Assembly (NCBI GenBank): GCA_018239845.1
Contig: JAFEGO010000025.1
Coordinates: forward strand, 1-64,000
Source of the DNA: Verrucomicrobiota bacterium
GTDB taxonomy: Bacteria; Verrucomicrobiota; Verrucomicrobiia; Opitutales; Opitutaceae
DNA length: 64,000 nucleotides
Direction: 5' to 3'
Position 1 is the first letter of the stretch, and the number at the start of each line of letters is the position of its first letter. Shown here in pieces: positions 54,347 through 60,982 of the stretch. The position numbers were made by a program, and so were the translations under genes. The notes below the pieces were generated by a model. It was given only the letters and a program-made list of their open reading frames with translations. It searched no databases and was not told the DNA's origin.

Positions 54347-55741
54347 ATGCCCACTGTCAAAACCTACGACTTCCTCGTCCTCGGCGGCGGCTCCGCCGGC
54401 TTCAACGCCGCCCGCGTCGCCACCGGCCTCGGCCTCAAGACCGCGGTCGTCGATGGTGCCCGCGAGCTCGGCGGTCTCTGCATCCTCCGCGGTTGCATGC
54501 CGTCCAAGACGCTCCTCTACATGGCCGAGGTCCTCCACCTCGCCAAGAAGGGCAAGACCTTCGGCCTGAAGATCCCCTCGGCCCGCGCCGACATGAAGGC
54601 CATCCATGCGCGGAAAAAGAAGATCATCGGCGAGTTCGCCGACTACCGCCAGCAGGCCCTCGCCGCGGGCAAGTTCGACTTGATCCGCGCCTACGGCCGC
54701 TTTGTCGATCCTCACACCATCGCCCTTTCCAACGGCCGCACGGTCCGCGCGAAACACATCCTCATCGGCACCGGCTCCAAGGTCAGCGTCCCGCCCGTCC
54801 CAGGTCTCGCCGCTGCGAAATTCTGGACCAGCGACGACGTGCTCGATCTCGATTTCATCCCCAAGAGCGTGATCGTCCTCGGCGGCGGCATCGTCGCCTG
54901 CGAGCTCGCCCAGTTTCTCTGCCGGATCGGCACCAAGGTGACGCTGGTCCAGCGCAGCCCCAACATCCTGCGCGACCATTCCGAGGAGGCCTCCGCCGTC
55001 GTGCACCAAGCCTTCGCCGACGAGGGCATCGAGGTCTTTGCCGGCACGCAGATCGAGTCCATCGCCCAGGATCGCGGGACCACCACCGTCACGTTCCACC
55101 ACGACGGCAAGCGCTTCACCCGCCGCGCGGCCCATCTCTTCAACGCCCTCGGCCGCGAACCCGCTACCGGCTCGCTCGGCCTGCCCGACGCCGGCGTCCG
55201 CACCCGCCCCAACGGCCAGATCATCATCAACCGCTGGCAGCAGACCAGTGTCCCGCACATCTACGCCGCCGGCGACTGCTCCGGCCCCGTCGAGATCGTC
55301 CACACCGCGATCATGCAGGGCGAGCTCGCCGCGCGCCACGCCGCAGGCGTGAAAAAGCTCAAGCCCGTCAACTGGGACCTGCTGCTCAACGTCGTCTTCA
55401 CCGATCCCCAGCTCGCCACCATCGGCCGGCTCGAGCGCGACCTCGACGACGCTGGCACGACCTACCTCTGCGCCTCGTATCCGTTCAATGATCACGGCAA
55501 GTCCATCCTCATGGACGCCAATTATGGCTACGTGAAAGTGATCGCCGAGCCGAAGCGCGGCCGCATCCTCGGCGCCGAGATCGTCGGCAAGGACGCCGGC
55601 GAACTCATCCACGCCTTCAGCGGCCCGCTCGCGATGCGGGCCACCGTCTTCGACCTGCTCCGCGCGCCGTGGTACCATCCCACGCTCGCGGAGATCGTCA
55701 CCTATCCGCTGGAAGAGATCGCGGATAAGATCAAAAAGTAG
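54347..55741 (+). CDS. pyridine nucleotide-disulfide oxidoreductase (dihydrolipoyl dehydrogenase-like)
   Basis: This 464-aa flavoprotein is related to dihydrolipoamide dehydrogenase and mercuric reductase. FAD-binding GGGSAGFNAA (13-22), redox disulfide GGLCILRGCMPSK (C45 and C50), NAD-binding IVLGGGIVACELAQF, and the dimer-interface WYHPTLAEIV with the His-Glu pair are present. The two extra residues between the cysteines (CILRGC) match the standard class I spacing. No lipoyl-carrier or complex subunits are nearby. It begins one base after the initiating sugar transferase stop, so it is the last gene of the cluster; a role in disulfide or quinone redox is plausible but unproven. Confidence 0.9.
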   Translation: MPTVKTYDFLVLGGGSAGFNAARVATGLGLKTAVVDGARELGGLCILRGCMPSKTLLYMAEVLHLAKKGKTFGLKIPSARADMKAIHARKKKIIGEFADYRQQALAAGKFDLIRAYGRFVDPHTIALSNGRTVRAKHILIGTGSKVSVPPVPGLAAAKFWTSDDVLDLDFIPKSVIVLGGGIVACELAQFLCRIGTKVTLVQRSPNILRDHSEEASAVVHQAFADEGIEVFAGTQIESIAQDRGTTTVTFHHDGKRFTRRAAHLFNALGREPATGSLGLPDAGVRTRPNGQIIINRWQQTSVPHIYAAGDCSGPVEIVHTAIMQGELAARHAAGVKKLKPVNWDLLLNVVFTDPQLATIGRLERDLDDAGTTYLCASYPFNDHGKSILMDANYGYVKVIAEPKRGRILGAEIVGKDAGELIHAFSGPLAMRATVFDLLRAPWYHPTLAEIVTYPLEEIADKIKK

Positions 55742-55756
55742 CGCGGGCCACCCGCG
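55742..55756. terminator. short GC hairpin between converging genes
   Basis: CGCGGG (55742-55747) and CCCGCG (55751-55756) form a perfect 6-bp stem around a CCA loop in the 18-bp gap between the disulfide oxidoreductase stop and the hisA stop. No T-run on either strand, so terminator function is a guess. Confidence 0.35.
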
Positions 55757-55759
55757 TAC

Positions 55760-56488
55760 TCACCCTCGCGCAATCGCGAGCAGATCGCCGAGCTCGACGC
55801 GCTTCTCGTAAAGCGCCTTGCCGACGATCACCCCGTCCAAATTAGCGTAACGCTGCGCGAGCTCCGCCAGTTTCACGACGTCGAGCCGCCGGCTCACGCC
55901 GCCGCTCGCGATCACGTTGAACTTGCCGGCCTGCAGCATCGCTTCCTGCGCCGCGAAATTCGGCCCCGACAGCATGCCGTCCGTGCCGATGTCCGTGTAG
56001 ATGATCGTGCGCACGCCGATGCGGTCCATGCGCCGCGCGAGGTCCAGTGCGCCGGTGTTCGTGGTGTCAACCCAGCCCTTCACCGCGACCTTGCCGTCCT
56101 TGGCGTCGATGCCCACGGCGATCCTGTCCCCGAAGGCCTGCACGAGCTCCGCGACAAACGCCTCGCTCTCCGCCGCGCGCGTACCGATCACTACGCGGCT
56201 CACGCCGAAGCCCAGCGCCCGCTCCACCGCGGCGCGCGTGCGCATGCCGCCGCCGAGCTCCACTTTCATGCCCAGCGCCGCGATCTGCTGCACGATCTCA
56301 AGGTTCTGCGGCTCGCCGGCAAACGCCCCGTCGAGGTCCACCACGTGGATCCACTCGCTGCCCGCCGTGCGAAACTCCTTCGCGACGTCGAGCGGGTTCG
56401 CCGCGTAAACCGTCTCCTGGTCGGCGCGCCCCTGCAACAGCCGCACCGCCCGCCCGCCCTTGATGTCGATCGCCGGATAAATGGTCAT
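55760..56488 (-). CDS. hisA: phosphoribosylformimino-5-aminoimidazole carboxamide ribotide isomerase
   Basis: This 242-aa (beta/alpha)8 isomerase of histidine synthesis converts ProFAR to PRFAR. N-terminal YPAIDIKGGRAVRLLQG contains the catalytic Asp8, LGGGMRTRAAVERAL and ASGGVSR hold phosphate-binding loops, and TDIGTDGMLSGPN carries the second catalytic Asp. Start ATG at 56488 is used. An in-frame ATG at 56548 would add 20 non-conserved residues. hisF and the other his genes are not in the window. It converges on the disulfide oxidoreductase gene. Confidence 0.95.
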   Translation of the reverse strand: MTIYPAIDIKGGRAVRLLQGRADQETVYAANPLDVAKEFRTAGSEWIHVVDLDGAFAGEPQNLEIVQQIAALGMKVELGGGMRTRAAVERALGFGVSRVVIGTRAAESEAFVAELVQAFGDRIAVGIDAKDGKVAVKGWVDTTNTGALDLARRMDRIGVRTIIYTDIGTDGMLSGPNFAAQEAMLQAGKFNVIASGGVSRRLDVVKLAELAQRYANLDGVIVGKALYEKRVELGDLLAIARG

Positions 56489-56545
56489 TTGGAACCACCC
56501 ACAAAAAACACCCGTCCCAAAAAACACACGCCCATTTTCATCCTC

Positions 56546-56580
56546 CATTAGTCATTAGACATTAGTCATTCGTCATTCAC
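56546..56580. repeat. 7-bp tandem repeat (CATTAGT, five copies)
   Basis: CATTAGT, CATTAGA, CATTAGT, CATTCGT and CATTCAC run head to tail from 56546 to 56580, ending 9 nt before the aminopeptidase ATG and upstream of the divergent hisA. It differs from the TTC/TCC scaffold of the other elements but uses the same kind of seven-base word. Confidence 0.75.
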
Positions 56581-56589
56581 ACTTCTCCC

Positions 56590-57675
56590 ATGCCCACCAG
56601 CACCTCTTCCTCCGCCTACACCGCGCCCCAATTCCTCACCGAGCTGCTCCACGCCCGCTCCCCCTCCGGCTACGAGACCGAGGCTCAGGCCGTCTTCGAC
56701 CGCCACGTCAAACCCGCTGCCGACACCTACGCCAACGACGCGCTCGGCAACCGCATCGCCACCCTCAATCTCTCCGGTGACCCCGTCCTCATGCTCGCCG
56801 GCCACATGGACGAGCTCGGCCTCATCATCACCTACGTCAACAAGGACGGCTTCATCTATTTCGACACCATCGGCGGCCACGACCGCACCGTCATCTCCGG
56901 CCGCCGCGTCCTCATCCAGACCGCCAACGGCACCGTCAAGGGCGTCACCGGCAAGCGCGCCATCCACCTCATGGACGACGGCGACCGCAAGAAGGTCCCC
57001 GAGATCCACGAGATCTGGATCGACATCGGCGCCCGCTCCAAAAAGGAAGCCCTCGAGCGCGTCGCCATCGGCGATGTCGCGACCTACGACCACGAGTTCG
57101 AGCTCTTCCACGGCAGCATCGGCACGGCCCGCGCCTTCGACAACAAGGTCGGCGCCTACATCGTCGGCGAAACCCTCATCCGCCTCGCCGCCGAGAAAAA
57201 GAAGATCGCCGCCAAGGTCGTCGCCGTCGCCACCTCGCAGGAGGAGATCGGTGTGCGCGGTGCCACCACCGCCGCCTACTCCGTCAACCCCCACTTCGCC
57301 CTCGTCGTGGACGTCGGCCACGCCACCGACCATCCCGACTGCGACAACCGCAAGTACGGCGAGACCAAGCTCGGCGGCGGCCCCATCATCTGCCGCGGCG
57401 CCAACATCAACCCGAAGGTTTACCAGAAGCTCGTCGCCGCCGCGAAGAAGCTGAAGATTCCCTACCAGTTCGAGGCCGACCCGCGCCCCACCGGCACCGA
57501 TGCCCGCGCGATCCAGATGGGTCGCGGCGGCGTGGCCACCGGCCTCGTGAGCATCCCCCTCCGCTACATGCACACCCCCAGCGAGGTCGTGGACCTCGAG
57601 GACGTGGAGCGCTGCGTAAAACTCTTCGTCGAGTTCGCCAAGTCCCTCGAAAAGGGCGACTACGGCCACTGGTGA
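56590..57675 (+). CDS. M42 family metallo-aminopeptidase
   Basis: This 361-aa dizinc aminopeptidase of the M42 (glutamyl aminopeptidase/deblocking aminopeptidase) family. Metal-binding AGHMDELG (H72, D74), a second-site Asp in RAFDNKVGAYIV, catalytic Glu in TSQEEIGVRGA, VDVGHATDHP and the C-terminal His in RYMHTPSEVVDLEDVERC are all present and in order. These cytosolic enzymes form TET-like dodecamers and trim peptides. The gene stands alone behind a 7-bp tandem repeat and the divergent hisA gene. Confidence 0.92.
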   Translation: MPTSTSSSAYTAPQFLTELLHARSPSGYETEAQAVFDRHVKPAADTYANDALGNRIATLNLSGDPVLMLAGHMDELGLIITYVNKDGFIYFDTIGGHDRTVISGRRVLIQTANGTVKGVTGKRAIHLMDDGDRKKVPEIHEIWIDIGARSKKEALERVAIGDVATYDHEFELFHGSIGTARAFDNKVGAYIVGETLIRLAAEKKKIAAKVVAVATSQEEIGVRGATTAAYSVNPHFALVVDVGHATDHPDCDNRKYGETKLGGGPIICRGANINPKVYQKLVAAAKKLKIPYQFEADPRPTGTDARAIQMGRGGVATGLVSIPLRYMHTPSEVVDLEDVERCVKLFVEFAKSLEKGDYGHW

Positions 57676-58076
57676 GCGTAGACGCGGCGTGTCTTGGCAG
57701 TTGTAGGCCAGCAGGGCCTGAGCGGAAAAAATTAATCGGACAAAACCCTGCAAATATTGAGTTAACTCATTCCAGCCAGGTGGTTTCCCGAATCGGACAA
57801 TATCGGCCAAAACCGCCTATTTGTCCGATACATCGGACAAATCATCGCGATTCGCCCTGATTCTCCGCACCGGGTCGACTTGCCCGCGCCGGCCCACGAA
57901 ACCCCGAATTCAAACCCGGTTTGCCTGTTATCAAAGAACCTCCGGCGCTAGGCCGCTATTATACCAAAAAGCCGCACCCCGCACCAGTCGCCTTTTGCGC
58001 TTCAGCGCCGATTTGTCGCCCGACCTTGTTCATTGCGCATTGAGCCTTGGCCCTTGGTCATACAAAACTCCGTCCG
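57676..58076 (+). other. 401-bp non-coding region
   Basis: No credible coding sequence is present in this stretch; the open frames here lack recognisable features. It holds three GGACAA-type motifs (57735-57745, 57792-57801 and the palindrome below), is AT-rich in its first half, and contains a short TTCATTGCGCATTG run near 58030. It is the upstream region of the PEP-CTERM protease gene and probably carries its control sequences. Confidence 0.6.
57820..57841. promoter_or_regulatory. perfect palindrome, candidate operator
   Basis: TTTGTCCGAT (57820-57829), spacer AC, ATCGGACAAA (57832-57841): a 10-bp perfect inverted repeat. Two direct-orientation copies of the right half-site, ATCGGACAAAA at 57735-57745 and ATCGGACAA at 57792-57800, lie upstream. 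This is the arrangement of a dimeric regulator's binding site with accessory half-sites, 236 bp before the protease start. The regulator is unknown. Confidence 0.6.
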
Positions 58077-59018
58077 ATGCCCCGCCCCGTCCGCTTCCTC
58101 GCGCTCTGCGTCCTCGGTGCCCTCTTCGCCGCCGGCTCCGCCCGTGCCCTCATCGTCTTCGACTACAGCAGCGTCGTTAACAACCGCTTCTCCTCCGGCT
58201 TCCCCGGCACGCCGGTGGAAAACACCAGTCCCTCCTTCATCGGCGCCGGTTACGATTTCTCCGGCGTCGGCTGGCAGACCGGCTCCAGCGACTTCGCGGT
58301 GACGATGATCTCCCCGCAGAATTTCATCACCGCCCGCCACGTCGCCCCGGCCAACGGCTCCTCCGTCAGCTTCCTCAACGATGACGGCGTCCTCAAGAAC
58401 TACACGGTCGCGAGCACCTCCACCATTACCTACAACGGCCCGGGCGGACCCAGCGACCTCATCGTCGGCACGCTCACCTCGCCCATCAGCGCGGCCGACC
58501 ACATCGCCTCCTATTCGATCCTCTACCTCGGCACGCCCCTCACGAGCCTCAACCTCAACGGCTACACCCAGCTCTCGCTGCTCAGCTATGGCAAGACCGG
58601 CCGCGTCGGCACCAACACCATCGACGGCTTTGCCAACGGCGACCTCTACCCCTTGAACAACCCCGACGGAGTCACCGACAGCCTGTATTTTTATACCGAC
58701 TACGATAGCACCGCGGGCCAGAGCCAGGCCGAGACCGGCGACTCCGGCAGCCCCACCTTCGCCACGATCGGCGGCCAGCTCACCCTCGTCGGCGTGCACT
58801 CCTCCGTCGGCACGATCAACGGCAACCCCAACCCGCTCACCTTCGACAACTTCCTCGCCTGGCCCTCGATCCTCCAGCAGATCGCCGGCATCACGGGCAA
58901 CAGCGGCCAGAACACCAGCCTCTACGTCGTCAACGCCATCCCCGAGCCCTCGGCCTACGCCTTGCTGGCCGGCCTCGCCACCCTGGGTCTTATCGCGCTC
59001 CGGCGACGTATCTTTTAG
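58077..59018 (+). CDS. trypsin-like serine protease with PEP-CTERM anchor
   Basis: This 313-aa secreted protein has an N-terminal signal peptide (RFLALCVLGALFAAGSARA, cleavage near residue 24). The middle has a chymotrypsin-like triad: His88 in FITARHV, candidate Asp127 in PSDLIVG, Ser224 in GDSGSPTF (221-228). The C-terminus is IPEPSAYALLAGLATLGLIALRRRIF: a PEP motif, a hydrophobic helix and a basic tail, as in PEP-CTERM proteins processed by exosortase. No exosortase is in the window. ATG 58077 is preferred over one at 58047. The protein is expected at the cell surface, possibly with the exopolysaccharide. It could be an inactive relative if D127 is not the acidic member. Confidence 0.87.
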   Translation: MPRPVRFLALCVLGALFAAGSARALIVFDYSSVVNNRFSSGFPGTPVENTSPSFIGAGYDFSGVGWQTGSSDFAVTMISPQNFITARHVAPANGSSVSFLNDDGVLKNYTVASTSTITYNGPGGPSDLIVGTLTSPISAADHIASYSILYLGTPLTSLNLNGYTQLSLLSYGKTGRVGTNTIDGFANGDLYPLNNPDGVTDSLYFYTDYDSTAGQSQAETGDSGSPTFATIGGQLTLVGVHSSVGTINGNPNPLTFDNFLAWPSILQQIAGITGNSGQNTSLYVVNAIPEPSAYALLAGLATLGLIALRRRIF

Positions 59019-59093
59019 ACAGCATGAACAGAATTTACCGAATGCGGCACCCGGCCTCGGCAATTCTGTCCATTCTGTTCATTCTGTCTAAAA
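59012..59093. repeat. word-repeat palindrome G (ATTCTG word)
   Basis: Right arm: ATTCTG (59063-59068), TCC, ATTCTG (59072-59077), TTC, ATTCTG (59081-59086), TCTAAAA (59087-59093). Left arm from 59012 (TTTTAGACAG, ATGAACAGAAT) is the imperfect reverse complement and overlaps the last codon and stop of the protease gene. The right arm ends 7 nt before the next gene's ATG. Confidence 0.8.
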
Positions 59094-59100
59094 TACGCCT

Positions 59101-59580
59101 ATGAAAACCCCCAAGAACTCGATCTGCCTCTGGTACGAAAAGGACGCCGAGGCCGCCGCGCGTTTTTACGCCAAGACTTTCCCCGACACCAAGGTGACCG
59201 CCGTGCACAAGGCCCCCAGCGATTACCCGATGGGTAAAAAGGGCGACGTCCTCACCGTCGAGTTCACCGTCATGGGCATCCCCTGCATCGGGCTCAACGG
59301 CGGCCCGATGTTCAAGCACAGCGAGGCTTTTTCGTTCCAAGTCGCGACCGATACGCAGGAGGAGACCGACCGCTATTGGCAGGCCCTCGTGAAAAACGGC
59401 GGCGAGGAGAGCCAGTGCGGCTGGTGCAAGGACCGCTGGGGCATCTCCTGGCAGATCACGCCGCGCACGCTCACCGAGGCGATGGCCGCCGGCGGCGCGG
59501 AGGCCCGGCGCGCCTTCGAGGCCATGATGGAGATGGGCAAGATCGACCACGCCAAGATCGACGCCGCCCGCCGCGGATGA
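59101..59580 (+). CDS. PhnB-like VOC family protein
   Basis: This 159-aa protein resembles the PhnB/3-demethylubiquinone methyltransferase-like branch of the VOC superfamily: SICLWYEKDAEAAARFYAKTFPDTKV, GIPCIGLNGGPMFKHSEAFSFQV, then QCGWCKDRWGISWQITPR. These proteins have no assigned reaction in most bacteria. It overlaps the following RibD-like gene by 4 nt (ATGA), so both are probably translated together and may act on the same compound. Confidence 0.85.
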   Translation: MKTPKNSICLWYEKDAEAAARFYAKTFPDTKVTAVHKAPSDYPMGKKGDVLTVEFTVMGIPCIGLNGGPMFKHSEAFSFQVATDTQEETDRYWQALVKNGGEESQCGWCKDRWGISWQITPRTLTEAMAAGGAEARRAFEAMMEMGKIDHAKIDAARRG

Positions 59581-60182
59581 GAAGACTCGTCGTCATCACC
59601 CACCTCACGCTCGATGGCGTGATGCAGGCTCCCGGCGGTCCCGACGAGGACCGGCGCAATGGCTTCCCCCACGGCGGCTGGGCCATGGCCCACGGCGACG
59701 CCGTTTCCCGCGAGGCCATGGAAAAACTCATGGCCGCCGATTTCGACCTCCTGCTCGGCCGCCGGACCTACGAGATCTTCGCGCCGTATTGGCCCCATCA
59801 TGACGACAACTTCATCGGCCGCGCCTTCAACCGCGCGACCAAACACGTCGCCACCCGCACCCTCACGCACTTTGAATGGGCCAAGTCCCGCCGCCTCGGC
59901 GACGACGTGGTCGCCGCCGTCCGCGAACTGAAAGCCTCCGCCGGCCCCACCCTCCACGTCTGGGGCAGCGGCGAGCTGCTGCAAACGCTCATGGCCGCCC
60001 ACCTCGTGGACGAATACCAACTTTGGATCCGCCCCATCATCCTTGGCCAGGGCCGCCGTCTTTTCGAAAACGGCCTGCCCGCCACCGGCCTCACGCTCGT
60101 CGAGTCCCGCCCCACCACGACGGGCGTCCTCCTCAACACCTATCGCCCCACCAGCCCCTTCAACCGCAGCGCCCGGCCCTGA
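59577..60182 (+). CDS. RibD C-terminal / dihydrofolate reductase-like protein
   Basis: This 201-aa protein has the RibD-C/DHFR-like fold: RRLVVITHLTLDGVMQAPGGPDEDR at the N-terminus, LLLGRRTYEIFAPYWP, and VWGSGELLQTLMAAHLVDEYQLWIRPIILGQGRRLF. The family (YwjB/YyaP group) includes putative NADPH-dependent reductases without a known substrate. ATG at 59577 overlaps the VOC gene; the upstream extension lies within that gene. It is followed by a 304-bp non-coding stretch. Confidence 0.85.
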   Translation: MRRLVVITHLTLDGVMQAPGGPDEDRRNGFPHGGWAMAHGDAVSREAMEKLMAADFDLLLGRRTYEIFAPYWPHHDDNFIGRAFNRATKHVATRTLTHFEWAKSRRLGDDVVAAVRELKASAGPTLHVWGSGELLQTLMAAHLVDEYQLWIRPIILGQGRRLFENGLPATGLTLVESRPTTTGVLLNTYRPTSPFNRSARP

Positions 60183-60294
60183 CCGACTCGCCGGCTGTTC
60201 CTCTCGGAACTGTGGGCGGGCTTTGCGCCCGACTACGATCTCCGCATAATCTCGGGCGTATGCCCTGCAGGCCGCTGCAAGCCTGCACAACCCG

Positions 60295-60324
60295 TTGCTC
60301 CCGGTCGTGTTTTTCCGCTATAAT
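60295..60324 (+). promoter_or_regulatory. candidate sigma-70 promoter
   Basis: TTGCTC (60295-60300) and a perfect TATAAT (60319-60324) are spaced 18 bp apart, giving a predicted start near 60331 and a leader of about 155 nt before the DUF3185 gene. Perfect TATAAT is rare in DNA this GC-rich, which favours function. Confidence 0.55.
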
Positions 60325-60437
60325 CGGTCGAATGGCTTGGCCCGCGAGCCGCTTGTCCATCTGGACCGGGCCATGCCCCGATGGGGGTCGCATTCGTCGC
60401 GCGCATTTTCTAGAATGCCGAAGCCAGCCGAGAATCA

Positions 60438-60454
60438 CGGGGAAAAATTCCCCG
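60438..60454. promoter_or_regulatory. CGGGGAA-AAA-TTCCCCG palindrome
   Basis: This 17-nt element has two perfect 7-base arms around AAA and sits 32 nt upstream of the DUF3185 start, inside the predicted leader. As RNA it would be a short hairpin with AAA loop; as DNA it could be a protein site. Function unknown. Confidence 0.5.
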
Positions 60455-60486
60455 CTCCCGTCCGGCAAAAAAATCAGTCCACTCCC

Positions 60487-60693
60487 ATGAATCGTCTCCT
60501 TTCCCTCATTCTGCTTTCCGTCGGTGTCGTGTTGGTCATTTACGGCTTCGCTGCCCTCGATTCCATCAGCTCTTCCTTTTCCCGGTTCTTCACAGGCGCG
60601 CCGACCGACCGGACCATTTGGCTGCTAATCGGCGGTCTCGTTCTCGCCGGCATCGGCGGTAGCGGCCTCCTGCGTGGTTCGAAGAACGTCTGA
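60487..60693 (+). CDS. DUF3185 family small membrane protein
   Basis: This 68-aa protein has two transmembrane helices (about residues 4-23 and 46-63) with the linker [23 protein letters not shown] characteristic of DUF3185. No biochemical role is known; members are often stress-induced and sit next to other small membrane proteins. ATG at 60487 gives the family's standard start; longer in-frame starts exist upstream but have no conserved sequence. It is followed 10 bp later by a DUF1328 gene. Confidence 0.85.
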   Translation: MNRLLSLILLSVGVVLVIYGFAALDSISSSFSRFFTGAPTDRTIWLLIGGLVLAGIGGSGLLRGSKNV

Positions 60694-60703
60694 TCCCACG
60701 ACC

Positions 60704-60868
60704 ATGCTCAGATATGCCATCATCTTCCTGCTCATCGCCCTCGTCGCCGGTGTGCTCGGCTTCGGCGCGATTGCCGGCACCGCCGCTACCATTGCCCGCG
60801 TGCTGTTCGTCGTCTTTCTCGTCCTGTTCGGCGTCACTTTGCTGACCGGCCGCAAGCGAGGGCCCTGA
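60704..60868 (+). CDS. DUF1328 (YtjA-like) small membrane protein
   Basis: This 54-aa protein has two hydrophobic helices separated by a short Gly/Ala turn: [42 protein letters not shown], ending LLTGRKRGP. It matches the DUF1328/YtjA family, tiny membrane proteins of unknown role that are frequent in stress regulons. The ATG at 60704 is chosen to give the usual MLRYA start. It pairs with the DUF3185 gene 10 bp upstream. Confidence 0.87.
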   Translation: MLRYAIIFLLIALVAGVLGFGAIAGTAATIARVLFVVFLVLFGVTLLTGRKRGP

Positions 60869-60982
60869 GCCCAATTCACGGGTCATGGCCCGCTCCGGCC
60901 ACCCCGTTTCCTTCCGCCTCCACCGAGGCCCGCCTGACCCAAACCACGCTCCTTGATCATCCCTCCTGCCGGTCCCATCACC

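Larger units (their letters stand above)
60183..60486 (+). other. 304-bp non-coding region
   Basis: No convincing gene is present. It contains a candidate sigma-70-type promoter (60295-60324) and a GGGGAA palindrome (60438-60454), and is the upstream region of the small membrane protein gene at 60487. Confidence 0.6.

Noticed and set aside
20227..55741. Insertion sequence or phage-derived island at the glycan locus
   Set aside because: No transposase, integrase, flanking direct repeats or tRNA insertion were found; the GC-rich style is continuous with the flanks as far as I can judge by eye.
57821..58180. A 119-aa plus-strand frame ahead of the PEP-CTERM gene
   Set aside because: It has no recognisable domain, overlaps the real signal-peptide coding region in another frame, and covers the operator-like palindrome.
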